A stretch of 64,000 nt of DNA from positions 524,971-588,970 of the forward strand of contig NW_020170430.1 in the NCBI RefSeq assembly GCF_000524195.1, written 5' to 3'. This document shows, in pieces, positions 50,805 through 62,496 of the stretch. The notes below the pieces were generated by a model. The model was not told where the DNA came from and searched no databases. It saw only the letters and a program-made list of their open reading frames with translations. Both the position numbers and the translations under genes were made by a program. The DNA is from Echinococcus granulosus. Its lineage: Eukaryota > Platyhelminthes > Cestoda > Cyclophyllidea > Taeniidae. The first letter of the stretch is position 1. Every line of letters begins with the position of its first letter.

Positions 50805-52997
50805 CTTACTCATGAATCGTTCCTGCAATATTCCTTTAACGATAATGATTGGAATTAGAAGGACTGCTGCATTTGTCAACGACAAATGCCGATTTCATTT
50901 AACCAGGATTTATTTCTGCATTTAGCGGCGATTTCAAACGGGAAGATTCTCTAAAATGACTTTGCAGCCTAAGCGGATGTAATTTCTTGCCAAGTAATGC
51001 TGACACTTTGAATCTAATTTCATACCGCGGATTTATTGAGATTTTTATAATTAACTACTGATGTATTTAACATATTCCTGTAATTTGCATCTCCAAATTT
51101 TTGCCTTTTAACCAAATTTATGGATTAATTAATATCGTAGGCTTTGAGGTCAGGGATGAATAGTTAAAGTGACTATATTTAGCTTAAAAAAAGTAAAGTT
51201 TTGTTGTGCAGGTGTTTGAAAGTTTGTTTAGTAAGACCGATCACGGAAAGCAATTATCGACATCTTGTGGTGTGTACTCGTTCAAATGTCAGGCGATAGA
51301 GTCTTTTTAAAGAAATGGCAGCCATTTCGCATGATATCGAATTTGTTGTAAATAGAACTGTACTAGTGGAGGAGTCCTCCAAATCAAATCGCCATTTCTT
51401 GCAAAGCGTCCATTTGCAGGTCTCATTCCGTTGATGGCCAGCATCGTTTCGGCTCTGCTAGATAGTCATCTGGTAATTAAATATTTCGACAGATATTGCT
51501 TGTGTTCGTAGTGTATTACAATTGGACTTATTTAGGATGAGGTCTTTCAACACATTTTAGCAGAAGTTGTTTTTGACTGTTTTTCATTGTATGCATTTCA
51601 CTGGCTAACGTACGGTCTAGCACTTTGAGGCAGTGGCAGTGGGCGCCATCAATTTCTGCCTAACAGCGGGAGTAAGCTAATGGGCTATGCCAAACCGGAA
51701 GAAACAGTAACTTTTAACTCAACATCAATACGTTGGAGTTTTTATGTTTACTTTTTTGTACTTTGACAAGTTTTCCTGTGGAATATGAATGCAGAAGCCG
51801 CAGGTCCTTAATGAATTTGAAGCAAAATTGCTGTTTAGAAAATTGTTCTGACCTCAAATAGAAGGAAGAAAATTAGTTGTCAATGCACAATGCGTTGTAC
51901 TAGCAATTCCAGTCTGGTGCAATATTCTCTTTGCTTTTCGCTTCCTTCTCCGATTTTATACTTCGAATCGGAGAGACTGGTTGGGGAAGGCATGATTTCT
52001 TGTAGGTTTTTGCAAACGTTCAAATTTTCGTAAAGGGATCTGCGTTTGTCTCCTCCTCGTGGAGAGATAGCGACCCCTCGGTCACGAGGTTGGTCCAATC
52101 CTCCGGTTTACCGCCCTACAATATACATCGAGGGAAACTGCATTGCACTAATACACAGGCTGCTGGTTGAACAGCTTTACTCTGCGATCCCTCAATGTTG
52201 TCTTAAAATACAGAGAGCACAGTAGCTGTAGCGCTTACATGAACTGACGACTATAAGCTCAAAATACGCTGCAGCTTTGCTTCAAAGCTAGTTGCTGATT
52301 CGCACCTCGACAAGTCCACGTTTAGTGGATGAGGACATAAATTTTACGCTTTTTCGTATTACACTGTTATTTTTCAAGACCTTGGCATTGCTTTCTTACA
52401 TCTTTCTCCAGTAACCGTGTGAAGACGGTGATGCAAGAAGTCGGCTTACATCCTCTTCAGGTGACCCAGCATTGTCCAGTGGCAGTCTCTAGCCTTCTTC
52501 ACATTTCCTTTACTCTAAAGGATTTCTGTCCCATATAGCTCGGATTAAAACACTTTATAAGATGAAATCATATTAATTCAACCTCTGCAAATGGCCCACT
52601 GGGTTAGGATATCCTAGAATATCAGCAAGTGATCCACATAAGAAGGAGGATTTCTATTTGTTGTTAAAGCTGAATAATTCTAGTTAAAGTGCTTTGGATT
52701 TTACAATGTCTGAAATTTTGTTTTGTATTTTTCACCATATGCCAAAAACAGAAGTGAAAATACTCAAGTCCGATGAAGTCAGAAATGCGCTTTAAGTAGC
52801 AGATTTATTGCTGGTCGTAATAATACATATTTCTCAATAGGTCCTCTCATATTCCACCTAAGTTTAGTCTAAAATCATCTATTTACGATAACCAATGACT
52901 TAGCGAATAATTTTGGGCTATTATTCATCCAACTTGCTTTGAGTCTCTTTTGCTTCCAATTCGCAAATCCTTTTCACTAAATTGGTGTTTGGACTGC
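50805..52997. other. intergenic, no recognised gene
   Basis: A 72-codon minus-strand frame (52098-51880) has a protein-like look but no acceptor that fits its phase, so it is not called. Otherwise AT-rich and featureless. Confidence 0.3.
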
Positions 52998-53362
52998 ATG
53001 AAAAAATATGCTAAGACCGTTGAGAATCACCGGGATCGCCAGCAAAAAGAAGCTCACAGTAATTTTAAAAATACGTGAAATTATTTTCAAAGCAGTAAAG
53101 TGGCCTCATCCGACGGTGAAAAGTCGTAAATTGTTGCTCCGTAAAAATTGTGCGTTGTTAACTAGGTTAATGGCCACATTGAAACACCAAAGGTCAAGAA
53201 GCACGATTCTCATCACAAGGGTCAAGTCGAAGACGCTTTTAGCAGCAAACTCGATCCCGACTTTACCGAGGGGTTTGTTAAGCATGTAGGTAAGATGTTG
53301 TATTTGTTATAGGAACTTGGAATGATCCATCCCGAGTTAAACGCCACAATTCCATATTTTAA
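52998..53362 (+). CDS. small unknown protein, four-exon model
   Basis: Exons 52998-53058, 53093-53115, 53166-53289 and 53313-53362 give 85 residues. Introns would be 34, 50 and 23 bases. The sequence begins MKKYAKTVENHRDRQQKEAH, continues VKWPHPT then VNGHIETPKVKKHDSHHKG, DAFSSKLDPDFTEGFVKHV, and ends GTWNDPSRVKRHNSIF. The third exon is strongly protein-like and is bounded by good AG and GT sites. The 23-base second exon and the 23-base last intron are at or below usual splicing limits; a 27-base alternative using donor GTAGGT changes the ending. No family was recognised. Charged, probably soluble and intrinsically flexible. Confidence 0.45.
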
Positions 53363-53548
53363 GGTTGCTTGACAAGGCACGATAACACCGCTACGCCTAA
53401 ACGAACACAACTTTCATTTGGTAGATCCACTTGACATTGCTAAATAAATAAACACTCCGAAAGGATATGGCAGCTCAGGTACAAACTGTGCACATGAAGC
53501 CACTGATGGGGCGTTAGTGTGTTTCCACTTACGAGCCGGATATCCATA

Positions 53549-54019
53549 CTACAACCTTTGACAATACGCCGCTGAAACAAACATTTGAGAAGAAATGTGC
53601 AAAAAGGCTCCAGGTAGCTCCCGGCGCATTACTATCACCTTAGCGTCAACATGACTTTCCCTTGAAGGTTGCTCAACGATTGCAACCACTTCCCTGACCA
53701 CCTGTATGTCGCATCCAAGCACAACATGCGCGAATCCAGAAAAGTCAAAAACCTGGTCGGAAATTTGTACCTCATAATGCTGTATTTGTTGAGCTGGTGT
53801 TTTTTGCTCTTCTGTATAATTTGGCAGGGTTAAAATTCTTGACTTTGGTAAAGGCAAACTTTGAAAACAGCTGGAAATGTCTGTTAAAAACGCCTTTTGA
53901 AAGCCGGCATAACTTGTAACCGTCCGTCCTGAACAGCTGCCTGCAAAAAAGTGCATAACTTTCAGGCGTTTACATCCGGTGCTTTGTTTTGCAGCGTCGT
54001 CGCCATTCTCCACTTGCAT
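53549..54019 (-). CDS. hypothetical protein, about 156 residues
   Basis: Open frame starting MQVENGDDAAKQSTG, right after CCTGAAGACCAG, which could be an acceptor. A 33-base in-frame segment (GTAAACGCC...TTTTTTGCAG) near 53975-53943 has the form of a local mini-intron; removing it keeps frame. The rest (LPKSRILTLPNYTEEQK, FDFSGFAHVVLGCDIQVV, VDAKVIVMRRELPGAF) has alternating hydrophobic strands suggestive of a small beta-rich domain. No family is recognised. The opposite strand is also open for part of this stretch, so strand choice is moderate. Confidence 0.4.
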   Translation of the reverse strand: MQVENGDDAAKQSTGCKRLKVMHFFAGSCSGRTVTSYAGFQKAFLTDISSCFQSLPLPKSRILTLPNYTEEQKTPAQQIQHYEVQISDQVFDFSGFAHVVLGCDIQVVREVVAIVEQPSRESHVDAKVIVMRRELPGAFLHISSQMFVSAAYCQRL

Positions 54020-54359
54020 CTGGTCTTCAGGTTCGATGAGATTTTTGGCTCACAACTAACGACACGTTTGGGGCAAATGCTCCCTGATAAGTCAAAGAGA
54101 GAGATAGCTCTTTTAGTTAGATTCTTGCAAATTATCGACCGAGATGAGACCGAACCCGGAGTCCACAGCAAATCACTGGTTTCGTGTATCATTTTTAGCA
54201 TAAATATATTCCCCACTTTGCACTGCTTGTGTCAAGACCAATAAAATACTACTACAAAGGCAAACTGTTACCAATTGCCTTTACCAATTTGTTTGTTGCG
54301 CATGAATGAACAATTCTGGTTATGGGATATGCTTTAAGGGAACAAACAGCCACGGCAAA

Positions 54360-54681
54360 TCAAGCATAATTACTTTGTAATTCATCTCTAGCAAGAATTG
54401 TGTAGGCCGCCGTTAAGCATAAGACGTCACCACAAACTATATAAACTGCGGATGCTACCTCTGCCCTCCGATTGCTACAACCTTCCTTATTCTCAAGCAT
54501 TTTTAGTCCATTTCGATAAATATCCCACATACTCGACAACTGGAGTTGAATTGACGGTTGTATACATAAAAGAATCTTTGAAATCAAGAATCAAACGTTC
54601 ATTATACCACTTGAATTACGCAAAAATTGGAACAAAAAGTTACCCATTACCCGTTGGAAAAGTCGGATTTTCTGCCGCCAT
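54360..54681 (-). CDS. small hypothetical protein, two-exon model
   Basis: Exon 54681-54644 codes MAAENPTFPTGN. A 112-base intron leads to 54531-54360, which codes MWDIYRNGLKMLENKEGC, NRRAEVASAVYIVCGDVL and CLTAAYTILARDELQSNYA. Together 69 residues. The second exon has helical, partly hydrophobic character (AVYIVCGDVLCLTAAYTIL), possibly one membrane helix. The acceptor (GTTGTCGAG) is weak, so translation could instead start at the Met of the second exon. Family not recognised. Confidence 0.4.
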
Positions 54682-55579
54682 GTTTTCCCTATTGAAGTGA
54701 CTGGATTGGGTAGGCAGTATGATGAGAAGGTACTTTGTTGATCTGCTTGGGAGAAATGGCATAAACAAACTGATGCCTTTGCAGTGCACTGCCACCGGAA
54801 CTCACAATATAAATGAGCTTTAATTGACAAACATAGACGTTTTAGCGATTCTTGGAAAACCCAATTGCTTCTATCAGAAAATCGCGTCGCCAAGCGCCTA
54901 TAACGCCATCACAATCTTAAATAACTGAGGGGATTACCATCACCTTGAGCGTTGAGTACCATGTTATCACCATAAACGATACTACCAGTTATTTCTAAGT
55001 GTGTTAAACCTCGACATTTACCCGCGACTCTCGTGTCATCTTTGAGCTTGGCAACACTGGACCGCGTCCCATCTCACCGTTTACTTTCTGCTACAAGATT
55101 CACAGTGACACACAAAGAATACGAAAGCCTATCCATAGACAGTCCATCACACGAACTGTTTCGAAGAAAAACCATATTAAATAAATCCATAACTCACACT
55201 ATAATGTGCAAAGGAAGACTCACCCCTACTCACTTCATCTAAATCTGTGAACGTGAAGGCTACGATGCCAAGCAAATAGTCCTGCTACGCACTATCGCAA
55301 TCTTTCAAGCGCAGTGGTTTTGGCTAACTTCGAAGAATACGAAATGTTAGCGACTGCATTACTTATTGGTCATGGAGGATTATGCACCAATTAATTAAGA
55401 GGCGTTATTAAAAACAAAAAATGTGTAGAACAATCAGGCCTATATGTACAAAGAGGCACAAACAGAGACAAAATAAGCGCAGTCAGAGATCCCTAAAAAC
55501 TATCGGGAACTCCAAAGGAAGGCTCAATGTAGACACTGTTCTAGAGGAGTGTGCAAAATGCATTGTGCTTTGCATCACT

Positions 55580-56764
55580 CTAGTCGGTCTTAGGTTTTGC
55601 AGAACCAGTAAGCGTGTCAACCTGGGACGAATCCTCGTTATCAGCGCTTTCGTAGAGGTGATGAGGCTCTGAGGGAGATAAAAGCTTCCCCACAAGTGGA
55701 TAACGCTCTGAAATATAGAAAACTGATATTTGTACGATAGCGACTCGATGATAATCGCCTCTGATGGTGAGTGTGTGCGACACCAATTAAAGTAGAATAT
55801 TACCCGCGATAGTAATTAGATAAATAAAGACAAAGTGTAGCACTCAGTCAACATTTCATGTAAGGACCAAACACAAACTATACTTCGATTCAAAGAGACT
55901 ACGCTTCAAAACTTCCCAAAATTCTGTTAAATCTTCTCCATTTCAGGGTCGAGTCAAGTAGATTATTACCTAATTACTTATGGATACGCATTTAAAATTG
56001 CAAGCATGAGTCTCAAATGGTACGCACAATTAGGGGTGTCGCGAAAATAAAAGCTATAGTAAACGCAAGTCCCACAACCGCATATTCTATTAAAAACACT
56101 CCCGCTAACTTGATTTTGTGCTCAAAAGAATAAAATAACGATTTAAAAAAGGTAAATAGCAAGCTTCAGAGTTAATGGAGAAGAAACGCACGATCTGTCA
56201 CTGATACGGGAAAACACACAGTGCAAACAAATGTATACCTAGGGGGACTTAAAAAACTAAATTTTTACCCGGAATAAGCGGGTTATAAGACGGGTAAAAC
56301 AGTAACAATAAGGCAAGGTAAAATTGAAAACGGATTTCTATGTTAACTGCTTACAGGATACAGAGACATGAAGATCTTACCACGGAACTGCAACTCCCAC
56401 TCCTTGAGACTTTTCATTTGGTCAGAGGTGAGATCCGACAGATCATCATACTCTTCATTGCATGGTGGGATATCGGTGGTGAACATTGTCAAGGATCTTG
56501 AAGCATCTCGACCAGCAAAAATCGCATAAGGACCATCTTTCCCGTAAAATTCCTTGCCGTTATTGGTGACGTCGAAAACGTTTCCATTAACAGCGATCAA
56601 GATCCGACCATCGGGTCCGCTTCCATTGAATTGACTAAGTTCTTGTATAGTAAAATCCCGTTTACGCATATTTGGTAACTTTTCTGGATCGGAATGTTTG
56701 CTCAGCGAAAAGATAACATAGCAAGCGATTCCAATTGTAATGCATACAAATATGAGAACTGCAA
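55580..56764 (-). CDS. membrane-associated progesterone receptor component (PGRMC/MAPR), 5' exon missing
   Basis: PGRMC proteins are ER membrane heme-binding proteins with a cytochrome b5-like fold that support P450 enzymes. Exon 56764-56381 begins in a membrane helix (AVLIFVCITIGIACYVIF), then RDFTIQELSQFNG, ILIAVNGNVFDVTN, KEFYGKDGPYAIFAGRDASR and EEYDDLSDLTSDQM. The Tyr of FYG is the family's heme ligand. A 673-base intron leads to exon 55707-55580, whose start completes FRERYPLVGKLL and the acidic tail to PKTD. Both junctions keep frame (G|AG). The exon at 56764 follows TTTTTTTTGACTGTAG, so a short 5' exon with the start codon must lie upstream and was not found. It diverges from IWS1. 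Confidence 0.88.
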
Positions 56765-57651
56765 CTACAGTCAAAAAAAATTCCCGGGCGTTATCGTCCC
56801 TAAGTCAAACGTGGACCACATTTCCCCAAGTTACAACACGCATATCAGGCGCTCCGATGAAACCCATCTACGACGCCTTAAACAAACGCCTTTACTAGAA
56901 TCACAATTTGCCAACTAGTGCATAAGACCTCTTTTAATAAAAATATCGGGTTTCAGTTCAACAAGTTTCAAGCGAAAGTATGTGGTCCATAGAATCCATT
57001 TTGTGCAAAAATGAAGAGCATCCAGAACGCATTAAATACTTTATCGGCCCATGCTACAATCTAAAGCACAAAGTCTTATCTGCCTTATGCAAATTCAGGT
57101 ATCATGCTCTATTAAAATGAGACTTACCAAGTGATTGAGTGGTAATCTCCAAAATTACCTGACGTAAAAATTGCACGGGATCTGTGTGATAATGATATAC
57201 CCCTCACTGTTTTGATAAAAAAGAGCGTTTTGCGAATTTTTCTGAATGTGTTCACCTAGTAATATTTTAATGGATGCTTTAGATATACTTTGTTTTTGTG
57301 AGTTGATAAGCACAACCTAATCATCTGATTATTTGCGGGTCTCACTATCGGGTTGGCGTTGGTTGGACTTTTGCTAGATTGTTCAGTTGTGTACCAAACA
57401 TATTGCATTTCATATTTCTTGGGATAATTATGGGTGTTAATGCCCATTTTGTTTTCGGCGTTTCGGGTTTCATGTGATTCAGTTATGGTAACTTCAAAGT
57501 TGTCTTTCTTGCAACTTAGAGGCCGTAGTCATTCGCTCTAGCTTAAACGCAGCAGCAAGGATGCAGTTTCAGGGCTGTTTTGTAGCTTTCACTCATATGC
57601 AATGAACTGGCTTCTATAAGTTCTACTCTTTGTAGATTATCGTACTCATCC
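56765..57651. other. divergent spacer between PGRMC and IWS1
   Basis: AT-rich spacer that should hold the first PGRMC exon (minus) and the IWS1 promoter (plus). A donor-like CTTGGTAAGT on the minus strand near 57125 has no in-frame ATG nearby, so no first exon is proposed. Confidence 0.35.
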
Positions 57652-59736
57652 ATGGCAGTCAATAGGGAAACGTACGAACCTGAGGAAGGCAAACTCCCGA
57701 TAGAACTTGATGATTCCTCGTTCGATCTCATTGCTGATGCAAAAACTCTCCCAGGCGGCGGATTTGACGCTGTCGGCTCGGATAACGAGTACAGGGTAGA
57801 ACCATTCATGTCACCGACAACGCCGACATATACTCCATCCCGACTGGCGATGAGCAATAGTGATAGCGAGATATCTTCAAGCAGTCCTGAATGCCAAACT
57901 CATGAAGAAAAGCGAATGCGAGTGGATTTACAAGCTTTTGCAAAAGGGAGTGCGTTATCACCCGAGACTTTTGAGAGAAATAAGGAGAGGGTTTTTTCCA
58001 GCGGAGATGAAGAAGAGCGGAACGAAAGGAGTGATTTAGAGGAGAATGAGAAGGCGAAGGAGGAGAAGGCTGATGCTGACTTCGAAGGCTTCGACGGGGA
58101 TGAGGAAGGGGCCAAGGGCATGATCGCAGACATCTTTGGCGAGAGTGATGCTGAGGAAGAAGGAGATTTCGAGGGTTTTGCGGAAAATGAAGTTGAGAAG
58201 GAAGCGGCCGTTTCCTCAGCAGCTAGCATTGCTGCCGTCGAAATTATAAAGGACGAGGTGCATCATCATCATCAGCCCCGGGAACAAGCAACAAGCGATA
58301 ATGATGATGATGATGAGGGCGAAGGGTTCATTTCCGACTTCGATCGATTTATGAGTCGTCGGCGTGAAGAGACGCGTCGACGAAGACGGCTGGGTAGGGA
58401 TGAAGAGTTTCTCAACGACAATGATGAGATTATCCGCGAAACTGTTAGTAAAATGAAAAGTGCCGCGGATGAGGATCGTCGTCTCCTGTCAAAAAATAGG
58501 CCTGCCACAAAGAAATTGAGCATGCTGAATGTTGTTAGTAATTTGCTTATAAGGGCCGGCATGAAGCCTGCTCTGATTGACAATGGCATTCTCGGTGCTA
58601 TCACTGAGTGGCTTTCTCCCGTTTCCGGTCATGTATTGCCCAGTGTTACCATCAGGGAAACTCTTTTGCGACATCTTAGCGAATTTCATATTCAGGACCC
58701 GGACCTGTTACGTGATTCAGGCATCGGCAAGGCTGTTATGTACCTATACAAGCATCCAAGGGAGACGAGAGCCAATAAGATGCTCGCGGGTCACCTGATC
58801 AGTAAGTTTTGTGCATTTATCGGTTAAGTTTTAGGTCGACCCTACCATTATCAATGTTGTAACGATCCGGTGGCTACTTTGTATTATCGGCTTTTAGTTA
58901 TTTAGTTGTGATTTTCAGGTACTTTTTTCTCTTAGATGAGTGGTCGAGACCAATTTTCAATTTAACCAGTGATTACGGATCCCTTACGAGGGAGGAGCGG
59001 AAGCAGCTGGACCTTGAACATCTTCCGAAACGCCGTAATCTTAGGTGATTTTGAGCGCCCTTTTTTTCTAACAGGTAGCAATGCCAGGCACCACATTTAC
59101 TTCAGAGGAATCTTTCTACCTTAAGTTTGGGCAAAGCGTTGACGCACTTATGTTACCCTCCTATTAAATTTTGAGACTTAAATCCGAGATCTGATGGCAC
59201 CCACCTGTGAATCAGCACCCTCTGAGGGCGTTTGTTACTGTCACTGCGACTTATTTTGTAGAAAAGAAGGAGTGGACAACATTGATGTGAATCAGAAGTC
59301 CTCTGACAACCAAATGTGAGTCATGTTCCTCGCTGCTTATTCTCATGAGAAGTTTAGGGTAGCAATCCTGACTGGCTTTTTTCCCACCTCCAGTCCCCTG
59401 CGGCCGGGTGACCCGGGTTGGGTGAACCGGGCTCGTGTTCCGCAACCCTCGAACAAAGACTATGTGATACGACCCAAGTGGAATGTACCTACCAACTCTT
59501 CTACATTTGAAGAGGGGGACACAGACGACGTCTATGATAACGAGGAAGGCAGAGAGAGGGATGGGGCCCGTTCTGCACGAAAACGACGACTTCAGCAAGC
59601 GCAACCCCCCGGAGGCGCCTCTAGTCGCATAGAGAGGCACATTCGTGCACTGGCGAAGAACGCAGCCGTACGGAGGAAAACCCGCTTCGTCCGCGCGGTC
59701 CCCATGTCCGTGGAAGGCAGAAATATGTCCCTCTGA
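57652..59736 (+). CDS. IWS1: IWS1, Spt6-interacting transcription elongation factor
   Basis: Four exons, 57652-58801, 58936-59044, 59262-59315 and 59394-59736, give 551 residues. IWS1 binds Spt6 and elongating RNA polymerase II and links them to mRNA processing and export. The N-terminal third is acidic with short docking-like motifs ([28 protein letters not shown]). [15 protein letters not shown] then a basic patch precedes the TFIIS N-terminal-like domain from about residue 289: [37 protein letters not shown] and, across the intron, [20 protein letters not shown]. The C-terminus keeps [25 protein letters not shown] and the final SVEGRNMSL. The small third exon (54 bases) is forced by frame. 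AATAAA lies at 59805. It converges with GET3, 205 bases apart. Confidence 0.93.
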
Positions 59737-59804
59737 GTCTCCTACGAACATCCTCACCGCCACCACCACTGTAGATATATGACCTACTCTACTCCGTTGC
59801 TTCC

Positions 59805-59810
59805 AATAAA
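59805..59810 (+). terminator. AATAAA polyadenylation signal of IWS1
   Basis: Canonical AATAAA 68 bases after the IWS1 stop, inside the 205-base convergent spacer with GET3. Confidence 0.7.
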
Positions 59811-59941
59811 CCTTATAAAATCTCACTGAAGGATAATACAAAAATTCCCATTCACTATTAGAGGTAAGCTGGAAAAGGGAATAACAGAGCGGATATGGGA
59901 TTCTTTCTTAATCACGAACCTAAGAAATAGGATGTGGGTCG

Positions 59942-61464
59942 TCATCGCCAGCCAGATGGGCTTGGTCGAGTATAGGGATGGAGAAGATATTGTGAGAAGG
60001 TGCAAACTTTGTCTTTTCCTCTGACTTCCTCCTCCAATTGAGGCAGTTGGATAACGTGCATGTCGTCGTAGAGCTCGAGGATCTGTTCAAGATACTTCGA
60101 TTGGATTCGATGTCGAGCTTTGCACATCCTACAATCTGTTGGTACTTCAGCCGATCTTAAGTCGCCTCGACTACCACCTTCACTTGTTGTGATATTGGGA
60201 AAGAGGAGCTGATTTACAATAATATTGTGAATGTCAATTTCCTGCTCCGCTAGAGCCTAAAACAGTAAGAAGAGTGGGGAGAATATTCCCTTACTTGTAC
60301 GAGACGCTCCGTTTCATACATACTCAGGAATTCCGCTATACAGACACAAACGAATGTAGTTTGACTGGGATCCTTAAATTGCTGAGTTATTTCTCGCACA
60401 ATCGGCAGACGGGCTTCAATGGCTTGCGCGAAGTCTTCTGAGGCCAACATACCACTACCAGCACCACCGACGCCGAGGAAAGACATCATCTGGCCGAGCA
60501 AAGGTGCCATAGAATTTTTTAGCCTGACCAACTTGCTCATTCCATTTTCTACCAGTTCAGGAAAGGCAAGTAAACGAAGCGTGTGTCCAGTTGGAGCTGT
60601 GTCAAATACAACTACTGAGTAGTCCATGCTACGCACAAGACGGAAGACCTCTGTATATGACATATACTCGTCGATACCAGGGATGGAATTCAGCACACCG
60701 GTCAAAGTTCTCCGGAGATCTGCAGAGTGTGTAGCCTCCTCAACGCCAGAGACGTCTCCTTCTAGTTCTTCAACACCCATATTTGGATCAATTTCCATTG
60801 CATACAGGTTCCTGAAGCCCTTTAGATAAATAGAGTAAATTAGTATTAGCACAAATTTATTACCAAGTACGACCACTCTTCAGTTTCAGCAGGTTCAACA
60901 GCTCTCTTGGTGGGATAACCCCTCCGCACTTCTAGCCTTCCAGTCCATCTACATACCAATGACAAACACCATTTTTGAGCTGGCATACCCCGGAGGGCAG
61001 AAGAAACAAGACTGAGGCAGTATAACGTGGAAAACTAATCCTCAAAGATCCTTGTAACTGGTAACTGTTAAGTAACGTCAAAGGAATTGACCGCTAATCA
61101 TAACGACGGGCCTGAGAAAAGTATAAACGCATAAATTAATTCATATAAAACACAACATATTACTGCCAAGCAGCAGGTGATATAATAATAAGCCACAGGG
61201 AAGGTGCGTCGCACAAACAATACCACAAATAGGAAACAATCTTACATCAACCAAAGTTGGTGACCTCGAGAACTTTTGGTCGAATGCATCGGAGAGATTG
61301 TGCGCGGGATCTGTACTAATAATGAGGACACGCTCGCGAACTTTCGATAACTCAACCGCCAGACTGCAGCTGCACGTTGTTTTGCCTACACCACCCTTTC
61401 CGCCCACAAATATCCAGCGTAGAGATGCCTGATCTAAAAGGTTTTGTACTGTTGACTCCGGCAT
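59942..61464 (-). CDS. GET3: GET3/ASNA1 (TRC40), ATPase for tail-anchored proteins
   Basis: Three exons, 61464-61246, 60819-60295 and 60256-59942, give 352 residues. GET3 captures tail-anchored membrane proteins in the cytosol and delivers them to the ER. The deviant Walker A is [14 protein letters not shown] (residues 19-32). [16 protein letters not shown] and [12 protein letters not shown] follow, then [36 protein letters not shown] and [33 protein letters not shown] and the zinc-binding CRMC come from exon 3, which ends [13 protein letters not shown]. Introns are 426 and 38 bases. An extra [15 protein letters not shown] insert precedes the CxxC. A 69-residue gene ends only 50 bases upstream on the same strand. 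Confidence 0.95.
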
Positions 61465-61514
61465 GTTTAAACAGTGTATAGAGATTTTCGTTCGCGCGAT
61501 CGGGCCACGACGAC

Positions 61515-61805
61515 TTAAACAAAGGGATTCCTGACTCTTTTACTCCCTAAGTTGCGAAAATTTACCTATAAGACCCTTTAAAGTAGAACTGTTATAATTT
61601 TGATTTGCAATCTATGTTTAGTGTTACCTTGTTTCGCAATTATTACCAGTGAAGCCCTACATGCTATCGCAATGCCCATGCCAGCACCCATAGGTCTGTA
61701 AGATGCGCATGGCCCCAGAACCCTCTTTACAACAAAATTAATAAATACAGAGAACTTAACCAAGTGGCGCTCAGGAGCTGAGACGTGCACAATCAAAGTG
61801 GCCAT
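61515..61805 (-). CDS. small unknown protein immediately upstream of GET3
   Basis: Exons 61805-61628 and 61546-61515 (81-base intron) give 69 residues. It starts [18 protein letters not shown], continues [19 protein letters not shown] and ASLVIIAKQ, and ends [10 protein letters not shown]. The ATG comes 14 bases after a pyrimidine-rich tract ending CTCCTTAG, a likely acceptor (cis or spliced leader). The junction (CAAG|GTAACA to CTTAG|GGAGT) keeps frame. The middle is hydrophobic enough for a membrane segment. Family not recognised. The stop to GET3 ATG distance is 50 bases on the same strand, which is too short for a normal promoter plus terminator and suggests one precursor RNA. Confidence 0.45.
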
Positions 61806-62309
61806 CGATTCAGTAGACACTAAGGAGACTCACACAACAATATAGAGAACTCAAACAAATACGCTATCTTGTGTTTACATCCTCTTCAGATAGCGTCACT
61901 TCTTCAATTCTTCGTGCTTTGTAAAAAGATTAATTTTGTTTGTGCCAGAGACTAAATCATGAAACAACTCATGTGTTCCTAAAATGGCCTTATTACCTAC
62001 CTTCCCTGAAATGTACTGCACGTGTATAAATATTTTGAAATAAACTCTTTTGACATATCTTCTCCAACAGTTGATAGCTACATATCTTGTGTTAGTTTAG
62101 TCCTATCAACTTTACTCTTTTATGCTCATAATGATCTTCATCAGCTTCAATTAATCTCTCAGTGCACTAACAACCGAATTGCAAATTTGACTTGACCTCT
62201 TGCTCATTACAATCATTGTTCTTGATTTTGGTATAACTCCAAAACTCCTATAGTGATTTTCAATTACTAACGAATTCGCCTGAGTTTGTACATCTCCTAA
62301 GATAACCGC
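61806..62309. other. upstream region, no gene seen
   Basis: AT-rich DNA before the small gene and GET3. It probably includes their shared promoter. No exon is seen. Confidence 0.3.
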
Positions 62310-62496
62310 AGTGTGTTGAGGCTTTGCTGAGGCCAATGTGCTTTGGAAGAATATATATGATTAAATTCCAGAGGTTAGAGGCCTGCTGACGTGGTCTGAA
62401 GGCCATTCCGCTGAGGGCGGGGGGAAGCGCAACCTCGAGAGACTAAGGTGTCAGGGTACTTAAATAAACAAATAAACAAGACATGGGATCATTACA
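62310..62496 (-). mobile_element. solo-LTR/TRIM-like repeat, copy i (subfamily B, old)
   Basis: Diverged minus-strand copy. It keeps GCCTGCTGACGTGGTCTGAA against CTACTGACATGGTCTGGAGG of copy f, an A-rich stretch resembling copy h, and the terminal ATTACA at 62491-62496. The left boundary is approximate and no target duplication is visible. Confidence 0.5.

Noticed and set aside
51880..52098. 72-codon minus-strand frame resembling a terminal exon.
   Set aside because: The nearby acceptor (TATATTGTAG) leads into a different frame; no consistent model could be made.
57900..58604. Two long Ser-rich minus-strand frames inside IWS1.
   Set aside because: They mirror the Glu/Asp- and Arg-rich coding of IWS1 exon 1 on the other strand.
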